Numbered from the stretch's first letter, positions 16,832-26,794 are shown. The stretch: 64,000 nucleotides of DNA from Paenibacillus helianthi (GCF_001909055.1 NZ_LVWI01000048.1:124001-188000); one strand, 5' to 3'. Numbers and translations: made by a program. The notes: a model not told the origin generated them from the letters alone.

Positions 16832-17668
16832 GTGCTTGTGGCAGCACCCCGCAGAATTGTGTTTGGCCAGGAGGGAGGCTATCATCTGCCTATTACTCTG
16901 GACAGTATGGGTTATAACCCGGACCAGGAGAAGGTATCCCGGCCGGAAGGCTATCACGCCTATCATTGGCTTCAGACTTCGCAGGGCGAAGGACTGATTC
17001 ATTTCGAGAATAAAAAGCTTACGCTCGCCGAAGGCAGCGGCGTGCTGCTGCTGCCGGGTACCCCGCACCGTTATCAAGCGCTCTCCGCTGAACCTTGGTG
17101 CACCTATTATCTGACCTTCGGGGGAAGCTCCGCCCGGAATATTCTCGATTCGCTGGGGATGAACGCCAACTCCTTTTACCGCTGGGAGAGTGAGGCTCCG
17201 CTCCCCCTGATGCTGAAGGAAATGCTCGACCGTTATGATGCCGCAGAGGATATGTTCAGCCTGGGTGCCTCCTCTGATGCCTACCGCTTCCTTCTTACGC
17301 TAAGCAAATACGGGCAACTGCATAACAATACCGCCATATCCCGCAATGTGGACAAGGTGCAGCCTTTGCTGAAATGGATGGACAGCCATTATGGCGAGCC
17401 CGATATTGGTCTCCACGATCTGGCCTTGCAGTCGGGGGTGTCGGGCCGCTATCTCAACAGCCTGTTCCTGCAAACCTTCGGTCTCTCCCCCTATGCCTAC
17501 TTCGTCCGCCTGCGTATCCGCAAGAGCAAGGAACTGCTGGTCAGCCAGCCGGATCTCACGGTAAAAGCCATCTCGAAGCGGGTCGGCTTCCGCGACGTCA
17601 GCCACTTCGTGGCCACCTTCCGCAAGCAGTCCGGAACGACGCCGGATCAATTCCGGCGGCTGTACTAA
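16832..17668 (+). CDS. AraC-family transcriptional regulator
   Basis: A 278-residue regulator with an N-terminal AraC-type cupin (about 20-150; GSGVLLLPGTPHRYQ is the cupin turn) and a C-terminal pair of helix-turn-helix motifs (about 180-275; SGVSGRYLNSLFLQTFG and KAISKRVGFRDVSHFVATFRK). The GTG start follows CAGGAG by nine bases. It is divergent from the GH42 beta-galactosidase with a 119-bp shared promoter region, so a sugar bound by the cupin probably switches that gene on. Confidence 0.9.
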   Translation: MLVAAPRRIVFGQEGGYHLPITLDSMGYNPDQEKVSRPEGYHAYHWLQTSQGEGLIHFENKKLTLAEGSGVLLLPGTPHRYQALSAEPWCTYYLTFGGSSARNILDSLGMNANSFYRWESEAPLPLMLKEMLDRYDAAEDMFSLGASSDAYRFLLTLSKYGQLHNNTAISRNVDKVQPLLKWMDSHYGEPDIGLHDLALQSGVSGRYLNSLFLQTFGLSPYAYFVRLRIRKSKELLVSQPDLTVKAISKRVGFRDVSHFVATFRKQSGTTPDQFRRLY

Positions 17669-17794
17669 ATGTCTGTTCGTGATCCAGCCCCCCGGCAATA
17701 GCCTTGCACACAAACATCAGTTAAACTTTTAGATTATCATGTGGGGTTATGGTCGGAACTACGGGGAATGTTTGGATTTCCTGATTTTATGCCG

Positions 17795-17820
17795 CTGACC
17801 GCGGTCAGACTGCTAGTCTG
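17795..17820. repeat. Two overlapping palindromes between convergent genes
   Basis: CTGACCGCGGTCAG (17795-17808) is a perfect palindrome that overlaps a second stem-loop, CAGACT-GCT-AGTCTG (17806-17820). They lie in the 247-bp gap between the convergent AraC and second GH42 genes and lack a T run. Nothing else is seen in that gap. Confidence 0.4.
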
Positions 17821-17915
17821 AAGAGTAAGCCGAAAGCGCTGCTGCTCCCTTGGGTCTCCCGCATGATGGACAAAAGGCGCCATCCCGCGGCCTGCGTCCG
17901 GGTGCCCGAATTAGA

Positions 17916-19919
17916 TCAGCTTTCTGTCATCAGAATCTCTACGGCGTACGGCCCAAGCTCAACCGGTCCACTCAGCCTGGTACCGGTAAGAGCGCTGCGG
18001 TAATGCTTGTCCAGTCCCACGGTCTGTGCCGTACGGGTGAGATTCAGCAGGAACAGCAGGTCTCCTGCCTCTCCGGTACGCGTAAATGCCTGCACACCGT
18101 CCGGCAATCCCGGAAACAGGACCAGCTCTGCATCCAGGGCGATATCATGGAGAAGCTTCAGCCAGTAGTCCTCACCGGCATGAGTCCCGATATAATACAC
18201 CCTGCCCGATCCGAAGCGGTTCACAGTAACCGCAGGAGCTCCGGCGAAGAAATCGTCTCCATACCAAGCGATGGGCTCGGCCCCCTCCGGCCGCAGAATG
18301 TCGCACCACTGACTGCATTCATACAGCATACTCTCACGATCGACAAGCAAATGATTTTCACTTCCGACCGGGTCGTATTCCTCCACCGAAACGCCCGCCG
18401 CACGCGAGAAGAATCCCGGCAGCGGCTGCATCACGCAGATGTTGTTCATATTCTTCACGCCGCTGCGGTTCGTGAGAATCACCGTTCCCCCGGCTTCGGC
18501 ACAGGCCTCCAGTGACTGCGAGGCTTCTTCGTCGTGCAGGTACAGACTGGGGGCAATCACCAGCCTGTACCCCTCAAGCGGCTGACGCCAGTCGATAACA
18601 TCACAGCTGATGCCAAGCCTGGTCAGCGCACGGTGGTACAGCTTGATGTTCTCATAATAATCCATTCCTTCGGCCTGAGGCTGGATGCGCAACGCCGCCT
18701 GCTGCTCATGCGAATACAGGATGGCGGCCCTGCTGACGACCTCAGTCCCCTCCAGCAGCGACGCCAAACCGTTCACCTCCCCGCACAGCTGTGCGAATTC
18801 GGCGAACCTCCGCCCGGGCACATTGCTGTGGTCGATCAGCCCATGCCAGAATTGCTCCGCTCCGGCAGCCGCACTGCGCCAGCGGAAATGCACAACCGTA
18901 TCGGCTCCGCGCGCAATTGCCTGCCAGGCATAAGCCCGGATGAGTCCCGGGTACGGCGTCCGCCACATCGGGAACCAGCACCCCGGAGGGCCGCTAAGCT
19001 GCTCCATGATCCAGAAATTCCGGCGTTTGATGCCCCGGGTCAGATCCAGGGAAAGCGCGCCGCTATAAGGCGCAGTCGCCTGCTTCTGCGGTGACGGGTT
19101 CGGATAATAATCGAAGGCTGCCACGTCGAGATCCTCAGCCAACCCATGCATGTTGAGCCGTTGCGGATAGCTGTGGAAATTATGCGTAATGAAATGCTCC
19201 GGGCAGACCCGGCGCAGAATTTCTACCTGGGAACGCTGGAAGGCAATGCATGATTCCCACTGGAACCGCTGATAGTCCAGCAGAAGTGAAGGATTCTGGT
19301 GCGGTGAGCCGCCGTAAGGCACTGTAACCTCAAACCAGTCGCTGTATTCCCCGCTCCAGACCACGGTTCCCCATTCCTGGTTCAGATGCTGGAGCGTGCC
19401 GTATTTTGCCCGCACCCAGTCCCGGAAGTCCTTATTGCAGCGGTCGCAGCAGCAGTCCAGCATGCTGAATTCATTATCGGTCTGCCAGCCGATCACGGCC
19501 GGATGACTGCTGTAGTGTCCAGCCAGGCGTTCAATAATGCGGCTTCCGAATTTGCGCAGGGAGACACTGTTGTAGCAGCGGTGCCCGCGCACGCCTTCGT
19601 GATAAATCCGCCCGTCCGCAAAGACCGGCAGCACATCCGGGTAAGTCCGCGTTACCCAGCGCGGCGGTGTTGCTGTAGGCGTTCCGATCACAACCTGGAG
19701 GCCATATTTATGAAACAGGTCTATCGCCCTATCCAGCCAGCCGAACTCGAAATCCCCTTCGCTCGGCTCCAGACGGCTCCAGGCAAACTCTGCCACCCGC
19801 ACCACTCTGACGCCGCTCTCCTTCATTAGCTTCACATCCGGCTCCCACATGGATTCATCCCAGTGCTCCGGATAATAATCAACACCAACTTGAACGTTTG
19901 TATAGCCTTCCCCGGCCAT
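17916..19919 (-). CDS. GH42 beta-galactosidase with Cys metal site
   Basis: A second GH42 enzyme (667 aa from the ATG at 19919, with GGGAG upstream). It carries acid/base Glu150 in WQTDNEFS, nucleophile Glu306 in WIMEQLSG, and the four-Cys zinc site typical of GH42 (Cys115 and a CCCDRC cluster at 156-161). It differs clearly from the first GH42 protein, so the two probably cleave different beta-galactosides. It has no signal peptide. It is last in the order permease-permease-lipoprotein-GH42 on the minus strand, and so probably degrades what that ABC importer delivers. Confidence 0.92.
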   Translation of the reverse strand: MAGEGYTNVQVGVDYYPEHWDESMWEPDVKLMKESGVRVVRVAEFAWSRLEPSEGDFEFGWLDRAIDLFHKYGLQVVIGTPTATPPRWVTRTYPDVLPVFADGRIYHEGVRGHRCYNSVSLRKFGSRIIERLAGHYSSHPAVIGWQTDNEFSMLDCCCDRCNKDFRDWVRAKYGTLQHLNQEWGTVVWSGEYSDWFEVTVPYGGSPHQNPSLLLDYQRFQWESCIAFQRSQVEILRRVCPEHFITHNFHSYPQRLNMHGLAEDLDVAAFDYYPNPSPQKQATAPYSGALSLDLTRGIKRRNFWIMEQLSGPPGCWFPMWRTPYPGLIRAYAWQAIARGADTVVHFRWRSAAAGAEQFWHGLIDHSNVPGRRFAEFAQLCGEVNGLASLLEGTEVVSRAAILYSHEQQAALRIQPQAEGMDYYENIKLYHRALTRLGISCDVIDWRQPLEGYRLVIAPSLYLHDEEASQSLEACAEAGGTVILTNRSGVKNMNNICVMQPLPGFFSRAAGVSVEEYDPVGSENHLLVDRESMLYECSQWCDILRPEGAEPIAWYGDDFFAGAPAVTVNRFGSGRVYYIGTHAGEDYWLKLLHDIALDAELVLFPGLPDGVQAFTRTGEAGDLLFLLNLTRTAQTVGLDKHYRSALTGTRLSGPVELGPYAVEILMTES

Positions 19920-19954
19920 TCCTCCACTCCCTTTCATCCTTTTATTTTAAATCA

Positions 19955-20002
19955 AATAAAGACGCCCCGCCTCACATCAATGATGAGATAGACGGAGCGC
20001 CT
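19955..20002 (-). terminator. Imperfect hairpin after the lipoprotein gene
   Basis: On the minus strand GGCGCTCCGTC pairs with wobbles to GCGGGGCGTC, followed by TTTATTTGATTT. It may reduce read-through from the ABC genes into the GH42 gene. Confidence 0.5.
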
Positions 20003-20069
20003 TTCGCAAATCCACTTTATCCAACTGCTTATTTGGTCCGTGTCCGGACTCTCTGTTTACTTGATCCGC

Positions 20070-21377
20070 TTATTTCTTCAGCTTGTCCCAAGCAGCCTGC
20101 ATACCTTTTTCCCAGCCGGCTTCGTCGGTTTTACCGGCGATCAGCTCTTGGATGACGCTGGCGAATTCTTGAGTTACACCATCAGGGAATTTTGAAGCCT
20201 GCAAACCGTATACTTTACCTTCTTTAACATATTTCCATACATCAGAACCAAGCAGACCGATATCTTCAGGTGTTGCTGGAATGGTGGACAGAGCAGGGAT
20301 GAACTTCCATTTTTTTGTAATATATTCTTTACCCATGTCAGAAGTTACGAGCCAGTTCAGGAAGGTTTTAGCTTCTTCCTTCGATCCGGAATCCTTGTTT
20401 ACAACCAAGTTGGACGGTACGCCTACAGACAACTTATCGTTCATCGCAGCATCGTCGTTGATTGGCATAGGGAACATACCGATGTTCATGTTAGGCGTGA
20501 TGTTGTCCACCAGAGTCTGTGCCCAGTTGCCTTCCTGCATCATAGCTGTTTCGCCATTGGCGAACATAGCCAGGTGAGTATTAGCATCTGTTGTCAACGG
20601 ATTTTTTTGTCCGTATTTTACAGTCAGGTTAAGCAGGTTGCTCCAATCCTTGAATTTCTCGTTGCCCACGATTGTGGAAGTTCCGGCATTCAGGCCCTTG
20701 ATGAAATCATCCACATTATTCTGCTGTGCAAAAGCTACGCTAATCCCCTGGATACCCAGCAGCCACCATTCCTGATATGCGTTGCCGAAAGGAATAACAT
20801 TGATCGCCTGCAGCTTCTTAGCGTCTTGTTCCAACTCAGAAATGGTCTTTGGAGTTTCAGTGATGCCCGCTTTTGCAAACAGGTCTTTATTGTATACATA
20901 ACCGATACCTTCAAGGTTCATTGGCATACCATAGGTTTTGCCGTCTTTGGTCATGGGCTCTGCAGCCAAAGGAATCAGATCCTTCACCCAAGGCTGATCG
21001 GACAGATCTTCCAATTTGTCAGCCCACAGTGCCATTTCAGCGTAACCGCCGTTCGAGAAAATATCAGGAGCATCGCCGGAAGCAAATTTAGTCTTCAGGG
21101 CTGCCGCATAGTCTGCACCGCCGCCGACCGTTTGGATGTCCAGCTTGATGTTAGGATGTTCTTTCTCGAATTCAACCTTCAGCTCGTTCAGGCCTTCCAC
21201 GATTTCAGTCTTGAACTGAAAAATTTTAACCGTTTTCACTTCGCCGGATTTGTTGCCAGCGCTTCCATTAGATGCAGTATTGGATGCGGCATTATTTGAA
21301 TTCCCGCCACAAGCCGCGAGCACTACTGTCATTAGCATTACAGATGACATCAACAATGCAGAACGTTTCTTAATCAT
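20070..21377 (-). CDS. ABC transporter sugar-binding lipoprotein
   Basis: A 435-residue family 1 solute-binding protein. The lipobox VVLAACGG places the lipid-modified Cys at residue 23, followed by an Asn/Ser-rich linker. The mature fold shows the usual DAAALKTKFASGDAPDIF-like block (here YAAALKTKFASGDAPDIF). AAGGGGG precedes the ATG. It lies downstream of the two permeases with a 55-bp gap. It should deliver an oligosaccharide to them from the cell surface. The GH42 neighbour suggests a beta-galactoside, which is inference. Confidence 0.92.
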   Translation of the reverse strand: MIKKRSALLMSSVMLMTVVLAACGGNSNNAASNTASNGSAGNKSGEVKTVKIFQFKTEIVEGLNELKVEFEKEHPNIKLDIQTVGGGADYAAALKTKFASGDAPDIFSNGGYAEMALWADKLEDLSDQPWVKDLIPLAAEPMTKDGKTYGMPMNLEGIGYVYNKDLFAKAGITETPKTISELEQDAKKLQAINVIPFGNAYQEWWLLGIQGISVAFAQQNNVDDFIKGLNAGTSTIVGNEKFKDWSNLLNLTVKYGQKNPLTTDANTHLAMFANGETAMMQEGNWAQTLVDNITPNMNIGMFPMPINDDAAMNDKLSVGVPSNLVVNKDSGSKEEAKTFLNWLVTSDMGKEYITKKWKFIPALSTIPATPEDIGLLGSDVWKYVKEGKVYGLQASKFPDGVTQEFASVIQELIAGKTDEAGWEKGMQAAWDKLKK

Positions 21378-21432
21378 TTTATTTCCCCCTTGTATAATTT
21401 AACTGATTCCTATGTGGAACGGGGGCCCGGTG

Positions 21433-22266
21433 TTAACCTTTCACCGAGCCGGCCGCTATTCCCTCAACAATGTACCGCTGCATGAACAGATAGAAGATCA
21501 CAATTGGAGCAACCCCGATTGTCAGTGCCGGGAGCGCCATATCCCATTGCTTCGTATATTGCCCGAAGAACGAGAAGGTAGCCAGCGGAATGGTCCGCAG
21601 TTCAGGTGCCTGAAGAATCAGCGACGGAAGCAGATAGTCATTCCAGATTCCCAGAGCATTCAGAACGATAATGGTCATCAGCATCGGCTTCAGCAGAGGA
21701 AGCACAATCCGGAAGAACGCCGATATCGGATTACAGCCATCGACCGTTGCCGCCTCTTCAATTTCAAGAGGTACGGACTTAATGAAGCCGTGGAACAGGA
21801 AGATCGCCATCGGAATACTGAGTCCCAGGTTGGAAATAATGAGACCCAGAAAGGAGTTATTCACTCCTAATACATTAACGACCTTTAGGATCGGAATCAT
21901 AATGGTCTGGAACGGAACGACCATCGCCGCTACGAACAGCAGCAGCAGCACCCGGTTAAACCGGTTATTGGCGCGAACCATGCGGTAAGCAGCCATGGCA
22001 CTGAACAAAGAGATCAGAACCACACTGATGATGGTGACAATCAGCGAGTTGCGGAAGGCTTCAGAGAAGCGGGCCAACTTCCATGCGCTTGAGTAGTTCG
22101 ACCACATGAAGTGCTGCGGCCAGCTTGCAGCATCACTCAGGATCTCCCCGAAGGATTTCACCGAGTTCGCCAGCAAGAAATAGAAAGGAGAGAGGAATAG
22201 AAGCGCCAAAAGAATCATGATTACTTCAATTCCGATATTCCATCTGCTCTTGGACTTTGCATTCAT
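21433..22266 (-). CDS. Carbohydrate ABC transporter permease (MalG type)
   Basis: A 277-residue inner-membrane protein with six predicted helices and the ABC-coupling EAA loop (EEAATVDGCNPISAFF), ending in the MalG-type C-terminus (YIVEGIAAGSVKG). Its ATG shares one base with the stop of the preceding permease (TAATG), so translation is coupled. It forms a heterodimer with that permease. No ATPase gene is nearby, as usual for systems served by a shared MsmX-type ATPase. Confidence 0.93.
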   Translation of the reverse strand: MNAKSKSRWNIGIEVIMILLALLFLSPFYFLLANSVKSFGEILSDAASWPQHFMWSNYSSAWKLARFSEAFRNSLIVTIISVVLISLFSAMAAYRMVRANNRFNRVLLLLFVAAMVVPFQTIMIPILKVVNVLGVNNSFLGLIISNLGLSIPMAIFLFHGFIKSVPLEIEEAATVDGCNPISAFFRIVLPLLKPMLMTIIVLNALGIWNDYLLPSLILQAPELRTIPLATFSFFGQYTKQWDMALPALTIGVAPIVIFYLFMQRYIVEGIAAGSVKG

Positions 22267-23147
22267 TAAGCTTCTACCTCCTTGCTCTTCGTCACACGGA
22301 CCTGAATGACAGTGATGATAGCTACAATCAGGAAGAAGAGCAGCGCTTTGGCCGTGCCCAGACCGTAACGGTTGTTAAGGAAGGCTTCATTATAGATATT
22401 CATGGCCACAGACTCGGTCGATTTGAACGGTCCGCCTTTGGTCAGCGACAAGTTCAGGTCGAACATTTTGAAGGACCAGGAAATGGCCAGGAACAAACCG
22501 ATGGTTACCGCAGGCATAATCAACGGTACGATAATGTTGCGAAGCACCTGCATCCGGGAGGCGCCGTCAATCTCAGCCGCTTCCAGCACTTCTTTGGATA
22601 CGTTACTGAGTGAAGCGATGTAGATCACCATCAGATAACCGGAAGACTGCCAGATAAACACTAAGACAATTGCCCAGAAGCCCGTAGTTGCATCACCGAG
22701 CCATGGAAGGTTAAAGAAGGACCAGCCGGTGACATCGCCCATCGTGGCGAAACCCTTGATAAAGATAAATTGCCATATAAACCCGAGCAACAATCCCCCG
22801 ATCACATTCGGCATGAAGAAAATGGTACGGAGCATATTGCGTGTTTTTAATGGTTTAGTCAGCAGATAGGCCAGGAAAAAGCCCACTACATTGGTCAAAA
22901 CAACTCCCAGCACAGTAAATCTTACGGTAAACCAGAAGGATGACCAGAAATCCGGATCATTTGTAAATATCGCTTTAAAGTTATCAATGCCAACCCAGCT
23001 TACGTTTCCGGATACGCCGTTCCAGTCCGTGAAGGAATAATACATTCCCATCAGAAATGGAATAATCGTAATCAGGGTAAAAAACAATAATGCCGGACCC
23101 ACAAAAAAAGCCTGTTGACCAAATTGGGACAACTTCGAACCGCGCAT
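22266..23147 (-). CDS. Carbohydrate ABC transporter permease (MalF type)
   Basis: The first gene of the ABC operon, 293 residues with six membrane helices (first at about 14-36) and the EAA loop EAAEIDGASRMQVLRNIIVPL near residue 200. AAAGGGGG precedes the ATG. It is divergent from the histidine kinase gene across a 133-bp region that contains an inverted repeat, so the YesMN pair encoded opposite probably controls this operon. Confidence 0.93.
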   Translation of the reverse strand: MRGSKLSQFGQQAFFVGPALLFFTLITIIPFLMGMYYSFTDWNGVSGNVSWVGIDNFKAIFTNDPDFWSSFWFTVRFTVLGVVLTNVVGFFLAYLLTKPLKTRNMLRTIFFMPNVIGGLLLGFIWQFIFIKGFATMGDVTGWSFFNLPWLGDATTGFWAIVLVFIWQSSGYLMVIYIASLSNVSKEVLEAAEIDGASRMQVLRNIIVPLIMPAVTIGLFLAISWSFKMFDLNLSLTKGGPFKSTESVAMNIYNEAFLNNRYGLGTAKALLFFLIVAIITVIQVRVTKSKEVEA

Positions 23148-23224
23148 TCATCCGTCCCCCTTTCTTTTACTCACTCACTTGTTTATGATCTAAACATATT
23201 ATCTATTTTTTGAAGAACCTCTCA

Positions 23225-23238
23225 CACCTACTCAGGTG
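23225..23238. promoter_or_regulatory. Inverted repeat in the divergent ABC/kinase promoter region
   Basis: CACCT-ACTC-AGGTG is a perfect 5-bp inverted repeat midway between the two divergent starts; a further AAGGTGT at 23245-23251 repeats one half. It may be an operator for the neighbouring AraC-type regulator. Confidence 0.35.
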
Positions 23239-23280
23239 ATCTTTAAGGTGTAAAATATTGATCGGATGTGACAAGAATCG

Positions 23281-25113
23281 ATGAAATGGAACAGTATCCG
23301 CACTAAATTGATTGTATTTTTACTCCTTCCAACCCTAATCTGTATCATGGCTACGATGTTTATTAGCTATTCTTACACGACGAAGTCTCTCAGAACCCGC
23401 GCGGTGGATGAGAATAAAAACCTGCTATACCAGGGCTACAAAAATATCAGCACCCTGATCCAGGAGGTAAACCGGCTGTCCCTGACGGTCTACTCGGACT
23501 CCGACTTCTACAGGCAGCTTGAAGCGGGCTACGATGATATGACGGCCAATATCCGGATTTACTCTTCGCTGAACTATATTTTGACTTCTATTCCTGACAT
23601 CTTTCAGGTCTATCTATATCGTGTCAAGGATAGCAAAGCCACGCTCGTAGCCCACAACTCCACACCCATGCGCCGGCAGGGGATTCCGCTCTATGATAAA
23701 TCCCGGATCACGGATTCATCCCCCCTATCCATTCAGAGTACACATATAAGCAACAGCTACGGGCTGAATTCAGTGATTCCGCAGTTGACTCCGGAGCCGG
23801 TCTTCACCCTGCATAGAAGGATTGAGAGGGTCCCTTCCACCGATGCGCTCGGCTATCTCTCTATTGATGTGAAGCTGACAGCGTTTACGGACATCATGGA
23901 CCAGTTGTATGAACGCGATAAAGAAAACATCTATCTGGTGGATGACAGCGGCACGCTCGTATACAGTCATGATGAGGCAACCATGGGTAAACCGCTGCAT
24001 GCCTCCTGGTATGACAAGCAAATCGCGGCAAACGGGCAGTCTCAGGGTTATTTTGAAGAGGACGGAGCCGTGTTTATCTATCAGAAGATTGAGAGCCCGG
24101 GACTGAACTGGACGCTGGTGAAGCAGATTCCGGTCTCTTACCTGTACCGTGAAGCGAACGAAGCCGTCAGAATTAACATCATGCTGCTGGTACTGCTGAT
24201 GATTATGATTATTGCACTGACGATTCTCATCTCCTTCCGGATTACGGCCCCCATTAAGCAGTTGACAAGGTACATGAATCAGGTGCAGACGGGTAATCTG
24301 GAGATCGATATCAGGCCAACCGGAAAGGATGAGATTGGTCTCGTCACCGAACGCTTCCGCAGCATGATGGATACGATCAACAACCTGATTCTGCGCGAAT
24401 ACCGGCTGGAACTATCGAACAAAACCAATGAGCTGAGGGCACTGCAGGCGCAGATTAATCCTCACTTCCTGAACAATACGCTGCAGATTATCGGTACTCT
24501 TGCTTTGGAGCTTAAGGTGCCGCAAATCTATGCCCTGCTCTCCGCGCTCGCCAAGATGATGCGCTACAGCATGTACAATGATGAGAAAATTGTTACAGTT
24601 CAAAACGAGCTGGATCATGTCAAAGCCTATTTGGAGCTGCAGAAGGAACGTTTTGAAAATAAGTTCACTTTCCGCTACGATATGGAAGAATCGCTCCTGA
24701 ATGCGCTGATGCCCAAAATGATCCTCCAGCCCATCGTGGAGAATTACTTCAAGCATGGCTTCAATCTCGCCCGTACCGACGGGCTGATCGAACTCACAGC
24801 GGCCCGGCTTGCCTCCGGGAAGATGGAAATCATCATCCAAAACAACGGCAGCTCCATTCCTGGAGCGAGGCTGGAAGCTCTGCAGCAGGAGCTTGAGCAT
24901 CCCAGCCGGCTGGATATTAACTCCCTGAAGGACGCGGACAGCAAAGACAGCACACGGGATGCCCCGGGTGCCCGGATCGGACTGCCCAACGTGCTGGCCC
25001 GGCTAAGGCTGGTCTGTGGGGACAGTGCTGTGCTGATGGTGGATAATCATAAGGCAGGCGGAGTGATTGTCAGATTGGAAATTGAAATTGTTGTGGAGAG
25101 TGAAGGGATATGA
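23281..25113 (+). CDS. YesM-type sensor histidine kinase
   Basis: A 610-residue membrane kinase with helices at about 9-30 and 299-320, a Cache-like extracellular sensor between them, HAMP (about 320-372), and the YesM-type His-kinase domain with phospho-acceptor His395 in QAQINPHFLNNTL. The ATP site ends with RIGLPNVLARL. The site before the ATG is weak (ACAAGAA), but no better start is in frame. It overlaps the regulator gene by four bases. It probably senses an extracellular sugar or sugar-loaded binding protein for the divergent ABC importer. Confidence 0.92.
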   Translation: MKWNSIRTKLIVFLLLPTLICIMATMFISYSYTTKSLRTRAVDENKNLLYQGYKNISTLIQEVNRLSLTVYSDSDFYRQLEAGYDDMTANIRIYSSLNYILTSIPDIFQVYLYRVKDSKATLVAHNSTPMRRQGIPLYDKSRITDSSPLSIQSTHISNSYGLNSVIPQLTPEPVFTLHRRIERVPSTDALGYLSIDVKLTAFTDIMDQLYERDKENIYLVDDSGTLVYSHDEATMGKPLHASWYDKQIAANGQSQGYFEEDGAVFIYQKIESPGLNWTLVKQIPVSYLYREANEAVRINIMLLVLLMIMIIALTILISFRITAPIKQLTRYMNQVQTGNLEIDIRPTGKDEIGLVTERFRSMMDTINNLILREYRLELSNKTNELRALQAQINPHFLNNTLQIIGTLALELKVPQIYALLSALAKMMRYSMYNDEKIVTVQNELDHVKAYLELQKERFENKFTFRYDMEESLLNALMPKMILQPIVENYFKHGFNLARTDGLIELTAARLASGKMEIIIQNNGSSIPGARLEALQQELEHPSRLDINSLKDADSKDSTRDAPGARIGLPNVLARLRLVCGDSAVLMVDNHKAGGVIVRLEIEIVVESEGI

Positions 25114-26738
25114 AGGCGCTGATTGTTGACGATGAGGCCAGAGTGCGCAAGGCGGTCAGACTTCTGGTTGACTGGGACGCGCATCAGATCGGGGAAATTC
25201 TGGAGGCCGGGAACGGTAACGAAGCTATCCAGCTGATCCGCAAGGAAAAGCCGGCACTTGTCATCATGGATATGATGATGGAGTCGGGTAACGGGATTGA
25301 GCTGATGACCTGGGTCAATGAATTTGCCGGGAGTACCAAGTTTATTGTGGTCAGCGGCCATAATGATTTTGACTTTGTCCGCCAAACCGTCCGGCACGGC
25401 GGGATTGACTATATTCTCAAACCCATTGAGCCGGAAATGATCAATAACGCTGTATCCAAAGCGGTAGCCGCCTGGCGGACCGAAGAGGAAGAACGAAACC
25501 ACCGGCAGAAACAAAGTATAAGGCTGAATGAAATCAAGCCCATCTACGGGGAGAAGCTGCTGTCGGCGCTGATCGATGATCCATTGAATGCGGAAGCCAC
25601 GCTGCGGAGGCTTTTGGATGAGGGAGTGGTCCCGCACCATGCCAGCGTCTCACGGCTGATTCTGGTACAGACTGACCCCGGCAACAATCCGTTGATCAAA
25701 CGGTTCGGCGGAGACAGTGAGCTGATGTATTATGCCATCGTCAATATCTGCAATGAATTTCTGCAGCAGAGCAAAGGGATTGCGTTCCGCTATTGGGGCG
25801 GACCGCCTGAAATCGCAATGATCCTGTGGGATGTTCAGGAATCGGTTGTCGAGCTGGTCAACCGGATCAACCAGGGAATATACCTGACACTGCAGTTCCG
25901 CATGCACTTTGGCATCAGCTCAGTAGGAAGCCTGCCTGGAGGCCTGCCCGCAGAACGGGCAGAAGCCGCCGAAGCACTACTCCGGCGGAATCTGTTAAGA
26001 CATGAAGATTACTGCCATTTCTCCTCGCCCGCTGTTCCTTTGGATACCGGAAACGGGGCGCCGATGCTCTTTGCAGACGTACAGGAAGAATGGAGAATGG
26101 CCGTGATCAGCGGCAGTCCTGAAGTGCTGTCAGCCGCAGCAGAGCATTGGACCCACGAGCTCAGCCGCCGGGGTGTGGTTACCCCGGAGATGCTGAATTC
26201 CTGGAAAGCCGACGCCCTGCTCTTCCGTTCCCGGCTGGTGCGGGAAGTCCTGGGCGGACAGGCCGATCGTGCACTGGCAGAGCTGGAGCGGGCGGATACC
26301 CTCAATCCGGCTCCACTGCCGAGCGGCTACTCCTTTTCTCTGTTCGCCTGGCGCGACTGGTCCTTCGCCATGCTGCAGCAGCTCTCGCAGGAGCTTGCCG
26401 CCAGAGCAGTGAAGGAACGTAACCCGATGACGGATATTGTAAAATATATTGAGCAGAACTACCCCTCCGACCTGTCACTGCAGGAGGTAGCCGGTAAATT
26501 CTACGTTAGCCGCGAATACATTTCACGCAAATTCAAGCAGGAGTATGGCATCAATTTCTCTGACTTCATCGGCAATGTCAGAATCGACAAAGCCAAGCTT
26601 CTGCTGCAGAACCCCAACCTGAAGCTGTCGCAAATCTCGGAAATGGTCGGTTTTCATGATGTCAAATACTTCAGCAAGGTGTTCAAAAAACAGGTGGGCC
26701 TCACTCCCAAGGATTACCGGATGCAGAATACCCCCTGA
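25110..26738 (+). CDS. YesN-type response regulator with AraC DNA-binding domain
   Basis: A receiver domain (Asp54 in VIMDMMMESG, Lys in LKPIEP) is followed by a long central region (about 135-430) and a C-terminal AraC double helix-turn-helix (about 440-540; FYVSREYISRKFKQEYG and SEMVGFHDVKYFSKVFKKQVG). The 542-residue length is usual for YesN-like regulators. ATGA overlap with the kinase gene couples translation. The divergent ABC-GH42 operon is the expected target. Confidence 0.93.
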   Translation: MKALIVDDEARVRKAVRLLVDWDAHQIGEILEAGNGNEAIQLIRKEKPALVIMDMMMESGNGIELMTWVNEFAGSTKFIVVSGHNDFDFVRQTVRHGGIDYILKPIEPEMINNAVSKAVAAWRTEEEERNHRQKQSIRLNEIKPIYGEKLLSALIDDPLNAEATLRRLLDEGVVPHHASVSRLILVQTDPGNNPLIKRFGGDSELMYYAIVNICNEFLQQSKGIAFRYWGGPPEIAMILWDVQESVVELVNRINQGIYLTLQFRMHFGISSVGSLPGGLPAERAEAAEALLRRNLLRHEDYCHFSSPAVPLDTGNGAPMLFADVQEEWRMAVISGSPEVLSAAAEHWTHELSRRGVVTPEMLNSWKADALLFRSRLVREVLGGQADRALAELERADTLNPAPLPSGYSFSLFAWRDWSFAMLQQLSQELAARAVKERNPMTDIVKYIEQNYPSDLSLQEVAGKFYVSREYISRKFKQEYGINFSDFIGNVRIDKAKLLLQNPNLKLSQISEMVGFHDVKYFSKVFKKQVGLTPKDYRMQNTP

Positions 26739-26786
26739 TATATTTTTCAATCGGGTTAATCGTCCATACAGAGATTGAGGAAGGTG

Positions 26787-26794
26787 CATATCAT
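26787..26794 (+). promoter_or_regulatory. Possible sporulation-type -10 box
   Basis: CATATCAT fits the CATANNNT -10 pattern of sigma-E/sigma-K promoters and is suitably placed before the YjcZ-like gene, but the -35 match is unclear. Confidence 0.2.
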
